This document shows positions 1 through 8,457 of a stretch of DNA of 44,115 nt, one piece after another. The notes beneath the pieces were generated by a model that worked only from the letters and a program-made list of their open reading frames with translations, was not told the DNA's origin and did no database searches. A program made the position numbers and the translations under genes. Origin of the DNA: Acidobacteriaceae bacterium (GTDB lineage: Bacteria > Acidobacteriota > Terriglobia > Terriglobales > Acidobacteriaceae). The stretch's first letter is position 1. The number at the start of each line of letters is the position of its first letter. The DNA is taken from the NCBI GenBank assembly GCA_003132445.1, contig PKXU01000088.1, forward strand, positions 1-44,115, in the 5' to 3' direction.

Positions 1-243
1 ATCCGTGAAACAAAGGACTTAGGGCTCGACGATTTGCGCTGGAACGAACCGTCATGGCCTCGGCCATAATTTCAGACTTGAATTGTGGAAGGCAAGGGCA
101 GATGTCACAAATCCCGTTGTGGAAATCTTAAGGTTCTCGCGAGGTGCGCGGCGCGGCGGAAGAATGTGGAACGTCGCGTCTGTCCCAGGATTTTCCCTCT
201 CTAGTTTCTGTTCGTAATCCAGATTCACCGTTGAACTCCTACG

Positions 244-2374
244 CTAGGTGCGTTCCGCACGGCAGGGGAAGAGGAGGCGAAGACGATTATATGAACGACC
301 ATTCATATTTATCATCCTTGGTCGAAAAATGATGAGTGCTTTGCAAACCCATTGATCGCGGGTTGAAGTTGTTTTCACTTCATAAAGTGTGGGAACAAAG
401 AAATGATTCTCTACTCGCACGTGATAGAGCGAGGCGGCGGGAAAGAAATTTCTCTGTGTGACATTGTTGGTGTAGTTGCTGTCGAGGCCGTAGGCAATCG
501 AAACCTGGATGCACTGGTGGCTGTCCATGGAGGGTAACCAAGCTTGGGAGACTGTGATGGTTTGTCCGGGATTAATGGTCGCGATAACCTGGGTGCCGAC
601 GTGGTAGAACTCCGGCGTGCTGCTCGTGTAATCATATACGCCGAAATTTACCAGGACGTTTGTGGCTACGTTTGGTCCGGCATTCTTGACGGGTACGCTG
701 ACCGTGGTTAGCACGCCCTGCTGTGGGGTCGAGGGAGTGGTGATATCCACTTCGTTGTCCCAGACGGGAGCGCCATTGGCAAGATTGCAGGGCGTCCCGA
801 TTGCGGCGCCGGTGGTGCAGTTGGGAAAGGTAAGATCCGTAGCTTGGCCCGCGGCGGCTTGCAACGCGCCGCCGACATTCAAAATTCCCCAGCCGAACGC
901 CTTGTCCCAATTGCCCCACGGCCCGGCCATGGTTCCGTAAGGACTATTGTGCGAGGAATCGGCGCCGGTCAGCAGAAGCTGCTTAAGGCTGTCGGGAGTT
1001 ATCTCCTGATTAAATTTTTGCAGGAGAAGCGCGGCCGCGCCGGAGACGATGGCGGCTGCCGGGGATGTGCCGGAGACGCCAGTGAACACCTGAGTGCCGC
1101 TCTGATAGACGGTCAGGTTCTGTGCGGGGGAAGCGATGTCGGGCTTGAGTGCCAAGACATTGGGAGTTTGAAAGTTGAAGTCGATTCGCGGACCGGTAAT
1201 GTAATTGCTCCAGATTGCATCATCGGTGCGAGTTACGGTACCCTGATCATTGCTTCCTGATCGCTTGGATGGTGAAAGAACCGGAACCGGGAGCCGTGAC
1301 CCATTGCTGGCCCGGCGTGAGGGTGAGAGCAGGAGTGCATCCTGATTTCGATCCGGAACTTTCCGAAGACGCGACGACGACCATGCCAATCGCGGCCATG
1401 TAATTTGCGTGTTGCGCTTCGGCGCTCGTTCCGTCGTCGCTCACGCAGCTGGCGGAGAAGGCCATGTTGACCACGCAAATATTGAACTTTTGCGCGTTGA
1501 TCGTGACCCAATCGAACGCGTTCGCCACATAGGTTGAGGCGCAACCTAACGCCGCCGAGCACTGGCGAACGTTCACGTATTTCGCGCCCGAAGCGATGCC
1601 AGCGCAATTGGCCGGGGAACCGTCGTTGGGTGTTCGGCACGTAATTCCGGGCGGGGCTGCGGCGCCCACGATCATGGCGGCCATTACACTTTCGTGATAG
1701 GTGTACACATCCGGCGGATCGGTCGTGCCGTCGCCGGGATCATTCGGGTTGGTCGCGTCGTAACCGGCGACAAGTTTCCCGGTCAACTGCACGAATCCGT
1801 TGCTGCCTGAGTTTGCTGTATCGCTCACACCTGTACCGATTACGGCGACGACCACGCCCGTCCCGTCGAGGTTATTATCCTGGGCCGACAGTCCGGGGTA
1901 GGTGTTGCTGGAATGCGCTTCGACGGCGCGCGAGGCAACGTCGATCGCCTCCGGCGTCATGGGCGCCTGCCACTGAATCATCGCGATTTCAGGGCGTTCG
2001 GAAAGCTTGTGCAGAGAGTCAAACGGCACATCGTTCAAATACACAGTTGAAATCGTCTTGCCTATATAGGCAATTCTTCCGAAGCCCCCGAATGTATCTT
2101 TGATCTGGCCTGGAGTCATGCAGCGATTTAGATCGAGAATGACGTTGAGGTGATCGCCTGGTCTGAAGCGACGCTCGATCTCGTCATCGATGAAATTCCG
2201 GTTCAGGTCGCGAATCCAGGTGGTGTGCTTTCGTTGACCGACAAACCTGGGGTTGGAGTGGTGCTTGATGAGTTGTTGCCACTCCAGAGGAGTGAAAGTC
2301 GAAGCAAAGACGCTGGTGGGCGTCCATGCCAGCAGAAATGCAGAAGCCATGAGGAAGCGCAGGTGCAGTCGCAT
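244..2374 (-). pseudogene. Frameshifted subtilisin-like (S8) secreted protein with degraded active site
   Basis: The gene begins at ATG 2374 with a GGGAG ribosome site and a signal peptide (residues 1-24, ending SVFA). A subtilase fold follows: the strand VVVAVIGTGV (about residues 174-183) has Gly180 where the catalytic Asp belongs. The usual HGTH is HESV around His227, and the segment VVVASSES lacks the usual oxyanion-hole Asn. The first reading frame stops at 1247. The fold continues in another frame from about 1262, with an intact nucleophile motif (GVSGTSPAAA) and then a CARDB-like beta domain. One extra base near 1250-1265 explains the break. Only the Ser and one His of the triad survive, so even a repaired frame would probably be a pseudoenzyme. 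The C-terminal 40 or so residues look like read-through. The 243 bases beyond the stop (1-243) show nothing recognisable. Confidence 0.8.
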
Positions 2375-2617
2375 TGGGTCTCCCTGTATGGACCGAAGGC
2401 GGAAGGTTAGTTCATGAGGAGGAAGTGATGCGGCCCCGTGGAAGCGCGGTCGTTCTGACCCTCCAGGTACTAACCTGCCCACTTTTTGACAACTCAGATT
2501 TTGACTTTGGCCCAGATTCGGGAGGAATAGGATTGCCAAGATAGCAGACTTTGATTCGTTGTCAAGAATTGAATTTCCAGCGTTACGAAAACCGGAAGCC
2601 TTCCTTTGGCGCTAGCG

Positions 2618-3232
2618 TTAGCGCTTGCGCGTTGCTTCGAGCTTGGCTTTTACTTCTGGCCACTCGTCATCCAGAATGCTGAAATACACTGTGTCGCGAA
2701 CGCGGCCGCTCCACGTGATCAGATGCCGACGCAGGGTGCCCTCTTCTTTTGCACCGATGCGCAGGATCGCGTTGCGTGACTTCTGGTTCAGCGCATCCGT
2801 CTTTAGTTCCACGCGAATGCATTTCCACACTTCGAAGGCATGACGCAGCATCAAGTATTTCGCTTCCGTGTTCACACCTGTTCGCTGCCAGGTGGGTGCG
2901 ATCCAGGTCGAGCCGATCTCGACTCGGCGGTTGGTGCGGTCGATATTCATGAAGCGGGTGCTGCCGATGACGCGAGCCGAACTCTGTTCGACAGTGGCGA
3001 ATACGACGGATTCTCCGCGTTCCTGCTCCTCGAAGGCCTTCTCCACCACTCGTTCGAAGTCCTGTGGAGTTTTCATGGAATGGGGAATCCAACGAAAGAT
3101 GTCTTCGAGATCGTGCTGCGCAATCTCCCAGAACAGCTGCGCGTGTTCGCGGCGAAGCGGCTCGAGTCGGACGATTGCGTCTTCCAACGTCACCGGCAAA
3201 ACAATCTGAAGAAGGCCAGGAACGGAAATCAT
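2618..3232 (-). CDS. GNAT N-acetyltransferase, RimJ/RimL type (Acetyltransf_3)
   Basis: This 204-residue protein is a single GNAT domain. The N-terminal strand VRLEPLRREHAQLFWEIAQ is typical of the RimJ/RimL/YdaF branch. The acetyl-CoA loop is the QRTGVNTEAK segment (about residues 116-125), a variant of Q/RxxGxG/A. The DALNQKSRNAILRIGA stretch is the usual C-terminal helix region, which in this family reads N-x-x-S-x-x-x-x-x-x-x-x-G. The family transfers acetyl groups to ribosomal-protein N-termini or to small molecules; the substrate cannot be told here. ATG 3232 is preceded by a GAAAGGGA-like ribosome site. It lies alone, in line with the broken subtilase but 243 bp upstream of it. Confidence 0.85.
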   Translation of the reverse strand: MISVPGLLQIVLPVTLEDAIVRLEPLRREHAQLFWEIAQHDLEDIFRWIPHSMKTPQDFERVVEKAFEEQERGESVVFATVEQSSARVIGSTRFMNIDRTNRRVEIGSTWIAPTWQRTGVNTEAKYLMLRHAFEVWKCIRVELKTDALNQKSRNAILRIGAKEEGTLRRHLITWSGRVRDTVYFSILDDEWPEVKAKLEATRKR

Positions 3233-3269
3233 GTTTCCCTTTCACCTCGCGGCTTTAGGTTATTGCCTC

Positions 3270-3348
3270 GCATCTCGATTATCTTGCATTTCGATTATCT
3301 TGCCTCGATTAACGAGCATCTCGATTATGCATTTCGATTATCTTGCAT
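3270..3348. repeat. Degenerate ~16-bp tandem repeat, unit GCATYTCGATTATCTT
   Basis: Units start at 3270, 3286, 3302 (shortened and diverged), 3316 (shortened) and 3329, each close to GCATYTCGATTATCTT. The repeat lies in the 345-bp gene-free stretch between the GNAT gene and bshC. That stretch also holds the palindrome at 3405-3426. No coding signal is visible in it. Function is unknown; replication slippage is a sufficient explanation for its origin. Confidence 0.8.
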
Positions 3349-3404
3349 CGCACCGGCTTTTCAGGCATCTCAACAGAGACGCATGGGCTAAAACAGGCAA
3401 GCGC

Positions 3405-3426
3405 CCCCGGACGAATGCGTCCGGGG
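3405..3426. repeat. Solo palindromic repeat (CGGACGAATGCGTCCG family)
   Basis: A perfect 9-bp stem (CCCCGGACG / CGTCCGGGG) closes an AATG loop and is followed by CTACGTG. The same core, GGACGAATGCGTCC followed by CTACG, recurs twice in inverted orientation at 26258-26362. It is therefore a dispersed element rather than a chance hairpin. It lies 150 bp upstream of bshC and has no T-run, so it is not a typical intrinsic terminator. Confidence 0.75.
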
Positions 3427-3577
3427 CTACGTGTTTCGGGGCGCTGCTTTGCCTTGGCTCGGTGCTTTGACTGGCGAGACCGGCGTGAAATAGTAAGTAT
3501 TAACTTGAGATGACTCTAAACGTCCAGCAGACAGCCGAGCGATGTGCGTTCGAGCGATGTTGTCAGGAGAACCTTCA

Positions 3578-5206
3578 GTGAAGGCGCATTGTCTTCCATT
3601 CTCCCAGATCCCCCATACCACGCGGCTTTTCACCGACTTCCTCGCATACGCCCCCAACATACGTCAGTTCTATCCGAAGTCCCCGCATTTTGCGGAATGG
3701 CTCAAAGAGGAAGCTTCGAGAATTTCCTACGATGCGGAGCGCCGCGAACGCGTTACTACAATTCTTGAGCGCCAGAATAAATCGTGGGACGCTTCTGCGC
3801 TGACGCTAGCCAATCTTGCACGATTACGTAAAGGTGCAGCCGCGGTCGTCACCGGACAGCAGGTTGGACTTTTCGGCGGCCCGATGTTCGCCATTTACAA
3901 GGCCCTCACCGCGGTCAAGCTTGCTGAGGAGTCCACGGCGGCTGGAGTGGATGCGGTCCCAATTTTCTGGCTGGCCACGTACGACCACGATTTGGCGGAG
4001 GTAAATCACGTTGCTATCCCTGGAGCTGAGGGCGGTGCGCAAGTTCTTACCACGCCCAGCCGCGATGTAGCAGGCGCTCCGGTGAGCGCGGTGCGACTTG
4101 GGGAAGAAATTCTTCCGTTGGTCGAACAGGCCGCGAAGTTGCTTGGCGATTCTGAGGCGACGCAATTCTTGCGCGAATCTTATCGTCCTGGGGAAACTTT
4201 GGGAACGGCGTTCGCTCGTCTGTATGCCAAGATCTTCGCGGAGTGGGGGGTAATTCTTCTGGATGCCTCCGATGGCGAACTGGATCGCATCGCAAAGCCT
4301 ATGTTTCGTGCTGCCATTGAGCGCGTCGACGAGCTGGATGCGGCTTTGTTGGCTCGTGGCAAGGCGCTGGATGCAGGCGGCTATCACCAGCAAGTGAAGG
4401 TTACTTCGTCGTCGACGCTGCTGTTTACGATTCGGCAGGGCGCGCGCGTGCCGATTCACCGGCGAGGCAATGGCGGCGCGGCCGAATTTGTGATTGGCAC
4501 CGATTCCGAAGCGGAAAAGCTTTCGCAGGCTGAGTTAATCAATCGCATCGATTCGACTCCGGAGCAATTCAGTCCCAACGTGCTTTTACGTCCGATTGTT
4601 CAGGATTATCTGTTGCCGACGTTTGCTTACACCGGCGGCGCTGCCGAAGCCGCGTATTTTGCGCAGGCTGGAGCGGTGTTTGAGGCTCTGCTTGGCCGCG
4701 TCACTCCCCTCGTGCCGCGCTTTTCCGCGACTATCCTCGAGCCGAAGATGCAGCGCTTACTCGAACGGCACGGGGTCAGCTTAACGGACGTCTTCAACGG
4801 CCCCGAAGCATTACGCCGGCAACTTGCGGAGCATGGGCTGCCCAAGGACCTGCAATCCGCGTTTGAAGCGGCAAAGAAATCCTTCGACTCTCATCTTTCC
4901 GACATCAAGGAGAAGCTGGCAAAGCTCGACCGCACGCTGGTGGATGCGGCGGAAACTTCGCGCTCCAAAATCGAACATCAGCTGGAGCGGTTACATTCTC
5001 AGGCGGCTCGGGCAGAAGCGCTGAAGAGCGAACTTGTCAGTCGCCATGCGGCACTTTTGAGCCAGAGTCTTTATCCTGACAAAGGTCTGCAGGAGCGCGG
5101 CATTGGCGGCATTTATTTCCTGGCGCGATACGGCGCGGAATTTCTGCGCGAGTTGCACGATGCAATGCAGACCGATTGCCACGATCACCGGATTCTGGAG
5201 TTGTAA
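3578..5206 (+). CDS. bshC: Bacillithiol biosynthesis cysteine-adding enzyme BshC
   Basis: The 542-residue protein matches BshC, the putative ligase that joins cysteine to glucosaminyl-malate in the last step of bacillithiol synthesis, in both length and landmarks. Near the N-terminus it has CLPFSQIPHTTRLFTDFL. The hallmark TGQQVGLFGGPMFAIYKA lies at about residues 93-110, and PIFWLATYDHDLAEV follows. A coiled-coil segment rich in Lys/Glu (about residues 430-510) precedes the conserved C-terminal LYPDKGLQERGIGG-type block. GTG 3578 is chosen over the upstream ATG 3542 because AGGAGA lies 7 bases before it and family members begin near KAHCLPF. No bshA or bshB is in the window. It is convergent with the LysE-type gene. 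Confidence 0.93.
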   Translation: MKAHCLPFSQIPHTTRLFTDFLAYAPNIRQFYPKSPHFAEWLKEEASRISYDAERRERVTTILERQNKSWDASALTLANLARLRKGAAAVVTGQQVGLFGGPMFAIYKALTAVKLAEESTAAGVDAVPIFWLATYDHDLAEVNHVAIPGAEGGAQVLTTPSRDVAGAPVSAVRLGEEILPLVEQAAKLLGDSEATQFLRESYRPGETLGTAFARLYAKIFAEWGVILLDASDGELDRIAKPMFRAAIERVDELDAALLARGKALDAGGYHQQVKVTSSSTLLFTIRQGARVPIHRRGNGGAAEFVIGTDSEAEKLSQAELINRIDSTPEQFSPNVLLRPIVQDYLLPTFAYTGGAAEAAYFAQAGAVFEALLGRVTPLVPRFSATILEPKMQRLLERHGVSLTDVFNGPEALRRQLAEHGLPKDLQSAFEAAKKSFDSHLSDIKEKLAKLDRTLVDAAETSRSKIEHQLERLHSQAARAEALKSELVSRHAALLSQSLYPDKGLQERGIGGIYFLARYGAEFLRELHDAMQTDCHDHRILEL

Positions 5207-5255
5207 GCGTCGCTTTCACGCAGATTGCGAGCTGCACATCAAGACGGAACAAGCG

Positions 5256-5897
5256 CTATTTACTTTCGCTCGCCGCCACGTAAGCTCCCAGCCCAATCAG
5301 GACCGCGCCAGTCATCGTCCTTTGGCGTCGGCGGAAGGTTGCCGACGCGCGAATCCGTTTCCCAATCGGCCCGGCTAGCGCGATCACAATTAAGTCTGCG
5401 GTCGTATTCATCGCGACTGAGATCGTGCCCAGCGTCACGAACTGCAAGAAGACATGACCGCTCGCACGGACTACAAACTGGGGAATAAAGGAGAGAAAAA
5501 ATAAGGCGGTCTTGGGATTGAGCACTTCCGTGGCTACGCCCTGCCAGAGTGGATTGCGGGCGTTATTGAGGTCTTGGAGAGTCGCATCGTTGAGGGCTTG
5601 CGAATCTTTCCGGGCGTCCACAATCATGCGCACTCCGAGGAAACATAGGTAAGCCGCGCCCACATACTTCACTGCGGCGAAAACCACTGCGGAACGAGCC
5701 AGAATAATCGACACGCCCATCGCCGCTGCGAACACATGCACCATGCCGCCGAGAAACGTCCCCAGCGCCGAGAGCACGCCCTCGCGCTTTCCGCCGGCAA
5801 GACTGCGAGCCAGAACGTACAGCATTCCAGGGCCGGGTGCGACTGCCAGCAATAAGGCCGCTGTTAGAAAAAGAAGGAAACGCGTCGAATCAAACAT
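5256..5897 (-). CDS. LysE/RhtB family amino-acid exporter
   Basis: The 213-residue, strongly hydrophobic protein has the LysE/RhtB pattern. The signature APGPGMLYVLARSLAGGKREG falls in the first third (about residues 20-40). Several membrane segments follow, and TEVLNPKTALFFLSFIPQF lies in the middle. The family exports amino acids or homoserine lactones across the inner membrane; the substrate cannot be assigned. The start of the HAD gene product's neighbour is close: the HAD gene ends in upstream DNA only 25 bp away, and both are on the reverse strand, so they may be co-transcribed. Confidence 0.9.
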   Translation of the reverse strand: MFDSTRFLLFLTAALLLAVAPGPGMLYVLARSLAGGKREGVLSALGTFLGGMVHVFAAAMGVSIILARSAVVFAAVKYVGAAYLCFLGVRMIVDARKDSQALNDATLQDLNNARNPLWQGVATEVLNPKTALFFLSFIPQFVVRASGHVFLQFVTLGTISVAMNTTADLIVIALAGPIGKRIRASATFRRRQRTMTGAVLIGLGAYVAASESK

Positions 5898-5922
5898 AAA
5901 AGCAAGCCCCTCGATCCGCGAA

Positions 5923-6588
5923 TTACTTCCGCAACCAGTCTTCTAATTCGGCGAGCGATTCCACGCGCGGAAAATTTCGTGCGCGATAGGCCCCAGCCAC
6001 GTCGAACAACACGGCGTGCATTCCCGCCTGGCGTGCGCCGACATAGTCGACGGAATACATGTCGCCGACGTAAAGGCTATCGGCGGGATTCGCCTTCATC
6101 GCGCGCAGTGCCGCTTCAAAAATAGCCGGATGCGGCTTTTCGCATCCCACCTTCCCGGAGTCTGTGATGCTCTGAAAGCAATCCAAAATCCCGCAGCGGT
6201 GCAGAACTGCTTCTATCTTTCCATCAGCATTAGAAACGACTGCAATCTCGTATTGCTTTCGCAATCGGTCCAGCGCCGCGCGAGTGCCGGGCAAAATCTG
6301 ATCCCAGTTGGCGGAGTGCCGGGTATTCTCCACCAGAGTGTCGCGCACACCATCGTCCATCGCGTCCAGCCCTTGGAGCAAGTGTGTATGGAACGTCCAC
6401 CAGAAGCCAGGATCGACCTTGCCTTCGAGAACGGTCTGATCGAATTCCTGCTTCGTACGCCGTTCCAGTGCTTGCCAGGCTTCGAGCGTGGGATGGCGCT
6501 CCGCAGGCAGCGGCGCCAGCATGCGGCTTCGGTTAGGAAACAGCAGAGTATTACCTACGTCGAAGAAAATAAAACGATGTTTTGCCAT
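5923..6588 (-). CDS. HAD-superfamily hydrolase (HAD-IA type)
   Basis: This 221-residue protein has a Rossmann HAD core with a helical cap. Motif I is FFDVGNTLL (residues 8-16), where the nucleophile Asp is present but the usual second Asp of DxD is Gly. Motif II is VVSNAD, motif III Lys is in GCEKPHPAIF, and motif IV is YVGDMYSVDYVGA. The family removes phosphate or halide from small molecules. The missing second Asp, normally the acid/base residue, makes a classic phosphatase role less certain. It is upstream of and in line with the LysE-type gene. Confidence 0.88.
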   Translation of the reverse strand: MAKHRFIFFDVGNTLLFPNRSRMLAPLPAERHPTLEAWQALERRTKQEFDQTVLEGKVDPGFWWTFHTHLLQGLDAMDDGVRDTLVENTRHSANWDQILPGTRAALDRLRKQYEIAVVSNADGKIEAVLHRCGILDCFQSITDSGKVGCEKPHPAIFEAALRAMKANPADSLYVGDMYSVDYVGARQAGMHAVLFDVAGAYRARNFPRVESLAELEDWLRK

Positions 6589-6804
6589 GATCGAAATAAA
6601 TCACAAAACCGATTGGTAACCCAACAGAGTCGTGCATATTTAAGACTGTCTCATATAAGCACGAGTCGATCGTCTGAGTCAGTGTAGAGAGAGTTCGACA
6701 GCCGAGAAGTTTGCCGCAAAATTTTTCCTCGCGGCGAAAAAACATGTAAGATCAATGCGGCTCAAAACCCCAACAAATCAGGGTCCCGGGACTTGTTCTA
6801 ACCT

Positions 6805-7152
6805 ATGGCGCTCTCTGCGGTATCGTTCATTGCGGGCTTCACTCGAACCACGCGCGCCGTGCTCTTGGTCTATCCAGTGGCGCGAGCCTACGCCGCTATG
6901 ATTGTAGCGATCGCTGCAACTCTGCTTTACCGCGGTTCGCAGCAGGATGTCTACAACATTTTGTGGGCCGTCGTGTTCGGCTTCGCAACCCTCAATATTC
7001 TGAGCTTGGCCGCCCGGCGCCTTGAGTCGACTCGCCGCGGCTTGAGTTTCGGGGAACTGATGGCTGTGATGGTCGTGCTATTGTCCGTCTTCCTGCTGGG
7101 TTGGGAAATGCTGAACCTGTTCCATGTATTTCCGATCAGGCTCAAGCACTGA
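6805..7152 (+). CDS. Small membrane protein of unknown function
   Basis: The 115-residue protein has about three or four hydrophobic segments (around residues 10-40, 48-66 and 84-105) separated by short basic loops (RRLESTRRG). No known domain is recognisable. It is divergent from the HAD gene across 216 bp that hold no other feature I can name. Its TGA is followed 3 bases later by the first heptamer-repeat arm. Coding is supported by an uninterrupted hydrophobic pattern and by typical codon use. Confidence 0.65.
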   Translation: MALSAVSFIAGFTRTTRAVLLVYPVARAYAAMIVAIAATLLYRGSQQDVYNILWAVVFGFATLNILSLAARRLESTRRGLSFGELMAVMVVLLSVFLLGWEMLNLFHVFPIRLKH

Positions 7153-7155
7153 AAA

Positions 7156-7294
7156 CAGTTCTCAGTTCATAGTTCTCAGTTCTCAGTGAAATCCTGAAGG
7201 GACTGGCATTGATGAGACCGCAATTACAACATGCCTTGGCTATACGATGTTGCGGGATTGGAACTGGGAACTGGGAACTGGGAACTGAGAACTG
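7156..7294. repeat. Heptamer repeat locus A: inverted arms of CAGTTCT / GAACTGG units
   Basis: The left arm has CAGTTCT-type units at 7156, 7163, 7170 and 7177 plus a partial one (CAGTG). The right arm has GAACTGG at 7261, 7268 and 7275, GAACTGA at 7282, and GAACTG at 7289. All units are exactly 7 bp, and the arms are reverse complements of each other across a 72-bp spacer, so the transcript could form a long imperfect hairpin. It fills the gap between the membrane protein and the CxxC protein. Confidence 0.9.
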
Positions 7295-7317
7295 CTTTTG
7301 CGGTATCATTCGCTCAA

Positions 7318-7626
7318 ATGGCGAAGAATCCCCCAAATTTCGAAGTGACCTGTCCCTGTTGTAGCGCGGTGCTTAAAATTGACACGGAGACCCGCGCCGT
7401 GATCGCGCATACCGCGGCCGTCAAACCGAAAATGTTCAACGACATGGAAGCGGCAGCCAAGGCAATGCGAGAGCAGGACAGCCGGCGCGAGTCGATCTTT
7501 CAGCAGTCGGTGGAAGCTCAACGGAACGCCTCGGACCTGCTGGAGAAAAAATTTCAGGAAGCCGTACGGAAGGCGAAAGAGACTCCTGACACCGGCAAGC
7601 CGATTCGGGATTTCGATCTCGACTGA
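7318..7626 (+). CDS. Small CxxC (zinc-ribbon-like) coiled-coil protein
   Basis: The 102-residue protein starts at ATG 7318 (MAKNPPNFEV). An earlier in-frame start would translate the heptamer repeat arm and is rejected. The N-terminal EVTCPCCSAVLKID contains a CPCC knuckle, too short for a full four-Cys ribbon. A highly charged helical segment (about residues 40-90, with many Glu, Arg and Lys) is probably a coiled coil. Function is unknown. GDPD follows 11 bp downstream, suggesting co-transcription. Confidence 0.75.
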   Translation: MAKNPPNFEVTCPCCSAVLKIDTETRAVIAHTAAVKPKMFNDMEAAAKAMREQDSRRESIFQQSVEAQRNASDLLEKKFQEAVRKAKETPDTGKPIRDFDLD

Positions 7627-7637
7627 TTTTTCAGCGC

Positions 7638-8321
7638 ATGACTCGTACGAGCATGACTGGCCCGCGCAGGAGCCCGCGTCCGCTTCTTCTTGGTCACCGG
7701 GGTGCACGCGCGCTGAAATCGATTCCGGAAAATACCCTGGCATCGTTCGAGCGGGCGTTGGCCGACGGTTGCGACGGTTTCGAATTTGATGTGCGGCTGG
7801 CGGCCGACCATCGGCCGGTGGTTTGCCATGATCCGCAGGTTGGCAGCTTTGAGATTGCGCTCGCAACTGCTGAACAGTTGACCGCGCTGCCGCAGTTGCA
7901 GGATGTACTTGCCCGCTACCAGGAGTCCGCATTTCTCGATATTGAACTCAAAGTGTCTGGGCTAGAAAAAATCACCGCAGCCTTGCTGCAGAAGTTCCCA
8001 CCCCGACGCGGCTTTGTGGTGTCGTCGTTTCTGCCAAGCGTGCTTCAGACCATTCATGATCAAGACGCCGAAGTTCCTCTGGGCTTAATCTGCGAAACAG
8101 AAGCGCAATTGGGTCTTTGGAGCGAACTCCCCATTGAATATGTGATCCCACACCACAAACTTGCCGACAGGGATTTGGTTCGGCGGATTAAACTCGCGGG
8201 CAGGAAAATTATCGTTTGGACGGTCAACACTCCCGCCGGCATGCGGCGTTTGGCGAAATACGGCGTCGACGGGATTATCTCGGACAACACTCGCCTGCTC
8301 TGCAGGACGTTGGGAGAATAG
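7638..8321 (+). CDS. Glycerophosphodiester phosphodiesterase
   Basis: The 227-residue protein is a cytosolic-type GDPD, with no signal peptide. The enzyme hydrolyses glycerophosphodiesters to sn-glycerol-3-phosphate and an alcohol. Visible catalytic and metal motifs are LGHRGA followed by PENTLASFERALADG, FEFDVRLAADHRPVVCHD (Glu, Asp and His ligands), the strand FLDIELK, and near the C-terminus VWTVNTP and GVDGIISDNT. A second in-frame ATG lies at 7653, and either could be the start. The product could feed the glycerol-3-phosphate dehydrogenase encoded 2 kb downstream. Confidence 0.92.
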   Translation: MTRTSMTGPRRSPRPLLLGHRGARALKSIPENTLASFERALADGCDGFEFDVRLAADHRPVVCHDPQVGSFEIALATAEQLTALPQLQDVLARYQESAFLDIELKVSGLEKITAALLQKFPPRRGFVVSSFLPSVLQTIHDQDAEVPLGLICETEAQLGLWSELPIEYVIPHHKLADRDLVRRIKLAGRKIIVWTVNTPAGMRRLAKYGVDGIISDNTRLLCRTLGE

Positions 8322-8457
8322 AGTCGCATACTCTTTGCTGTTAAGGTTTGGATCGTCCTGCGATCGAGCTCGTGGCCCGCATGGTACGGCATTCGAATCA
8401 CGCCGTTCTCTGCGATATACTTCCGAAACCTCATTCTAAAGATAGGGATCGCTCCGC

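Noticed and set aside
1-243. Short open frames at the left edge
   Set aside because: No ribosome site, homology-like pattern or codon support; nothing recognisable.
8322-8457. Terminator at GAGTCGCATACTC after the GDPD gene
   Set aside because: The stem is only 4 bp with no T-run.
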